This document shows, piece by piece, positions 6,836 to 7,288 of a DNA stretch of 7,288 nucleotides. How positions within the stretch are numbered: position 1 is the first letter of the stretch; each line of letters opens with the position of its first letter. The position numbers were made by a program, and so were the translations under genes. The stretch is from Elusimicrobiota bacterium (GTDB taxonomy: Bacteria > Elusimicrobiota > Elusimicrobia > Elusimicrobiales > Elusimicrobiaceae): the NCBI GenBank assembly GCA_031258375.1, contig JAIRMX010000136.1, forward strand, positions 1 to 7,288. Direction: 5' to 3'. The notes under the pieces are model-generated. The model had not been told where the DNA came from. It made no database searches and saw nothing but the letters and a program-made list of their open reading frames with translations.

Positions 6836-7237
6836 ATGACTAAAATAATCACCGAGTATATAGGCGACGGCCAGGTTAAATCCGCGCACGAACCGACTTC
6901 CCGCACTATTTTAACGGATCTCCCGCCCGACAACGGCGGCAAAGGCAGGACGTTTTCGCCTACCGATATTTTTGCGGCTTCTTTCGGCTCCTGCGCGCTA
7001 ACCATTATGGGAAAACTGGCCGAGCGCAAAGGCGACGATTTGACCGGAGCAAAAATTATTATTGATAAAATTATGTCGGCCCAGCCGCCCAGAAGAGTGG
7101 CGAAATTTATATTGGATATAACGTTCCCCGCGGGCTTCGCGCAGGAAAAAAAAGATATGTATCTTGCGGCTTTGCACGGTTGCCCCGTGCACAACAGCCT
7201 GCACCCGGATATTGAAATAGAAGTAAAAGTTAATTGA
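6836..7237 (+). CDS. OsmC/Ohr-family protein, probable thiol-dependent peroxide reductase
   Basis: Members of this family are small cytoplasmic dimers that reduce organic hydroperoxides with a pair of cysteines, or detoxify other reactive compounds. The 133 residues fit the single-domain length. Conserved marks are visible: PTDIFAASFGSC with Cys53, and GCPVHNSLHPDIEI with Cys116. These are the two positions expected for the peroxidatic and resolving cysteines. A paired Arg (R86-R87) in PPRRVAKF may be part of the active-site or fold conservation. The ATG is preceded by AAAGGGG with 7 nt spacing, a strong ribosome site that fixes the start. The gene is divergent from the efflux operon and ends in a strong hairpin, so it looks monocistronic. 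Assignment between the OsmC, Ohr and YhfA-like subgroups, and the true substrate, cannot be decided here. Confidence 0.9.
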   Translation: MTKIITEYIGDGQVKSAHEPTSRTILTDLPPDNGGKGRTFSPTDIFAASFGSCALTIMGKLAERKGDDLTGAKIIIDKIMSAQPPRRVAKFILDITFPAGFAQEKKDMYLAALHGCPVHNSLHPDIEIEVKVN

Positions 7238-7243
7238 TTTTTT

Positions 7244-7288
7244 TCAAAATTAAACTCCGCAGGCTTAGCCTGCGGAGTTTAATTTTGA
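7244..7288. terminator. Strong bidirectional rho-independent terminator
   Basis: A perfect 21-bp inverted repeat (7244-7264 with 7268-7288) is separated by only TTA. The GC-rich core CTCCGCAGGC is flanked by AAAATTAAA on one side and TTTAATTTT on the other. Each strand therefore gives a stem ending in a U-rich tail, the usual layout of a terminator shared by convergent genes. It begins 7 nt after the OsmC-family stop. A convergent gene to the right would be expected but is outside the window, as could be further bases of the stem. Confidence 0.85.

Noticed and set aside
6832..7194. 120-codon open frame on the - strand
   Set aside because: It is the shadow of the OsmC-family gene, whose + strand frame has a strong ribosome site and conserved Cys motifs.
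1..7288. CRISPR arrays, tRNA or rRNA genes, riboswitches
   Set aside because: No regularly spaced repeats, cloverleaf-like sequence or conserved rRNA segments were seen, and leader regions are too short for a riboswitch.

Overview
The window looks like bacterial chromosome from a Gram-negative (diderm) organism: it encodes an outer-membrane TolC-type channel, an adaptor with a lipoprotein-like signal peptide and an inner-membrane RND pump. Base composition is moderate to slightly AT-rich, genes are packed with start-stop overlaps, and the flank holds a decaying insertion sequence. The phylum cannot be fixed from the sequence. The short, hairpin-less adaptor points away from a classical enterobacterial pump. 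A lineage such as Elusimicrobiota or spirochaetes is a guess only.

Layout. Positions 1-478 hold the 3' part of a dead IS5-family insertion sequence on the + strand. Its transposase is cut by the window edge, has lost its middle third, and carries a frame change and an internal stop. A plausible right terminal inverted repeat lies at about 461-478. Positions 479-652 hold no gene, only a candidate hairpin terminator (520-542) for the operon arriving from the right. Positions 653-6690, all on the - strand, form one four-gene operon read right to left: TetR/AcrR-type regulator (6690-6088), TolC-like outer-membrane factor (6088-4691), membrane fusion protein (4694-3795) and RND inner-membrane pump (3805-653). 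Adjacent genes overlap by 1, 4 and 11 nt, so translational coupling is likely. The 6691-6835 intergenic region carries a - strand promoter with a perfect TATAAT, an 18-bp near-perfect palindrome at its start point (likely the TetR operator), and a + strand extended -10 promoter. Positions 6836-7237 (+) encode an OsmC/Ohr-family peroxidase-like protein. A perfect 21-bp inverted repeat (7244-7288) closes the window as a probable bidirectional terminator.

How it works together (inference): the regulator represses its own operon by binding across the transcription start. An inducing ligand releases it and the tripartite efflux pump is made as a unit. The OsmC protein has its own divergent promoter and may handle organic hydroperoxides or other thiol-reactive stress. 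Its link to the pump is positional only. Nothing here amounts to a new system. The most distinctive points are the adaptor lacking the alpha-helical hairpin, the compact self-regulated operon, and the clear internal deletion in the IS5 remnant.
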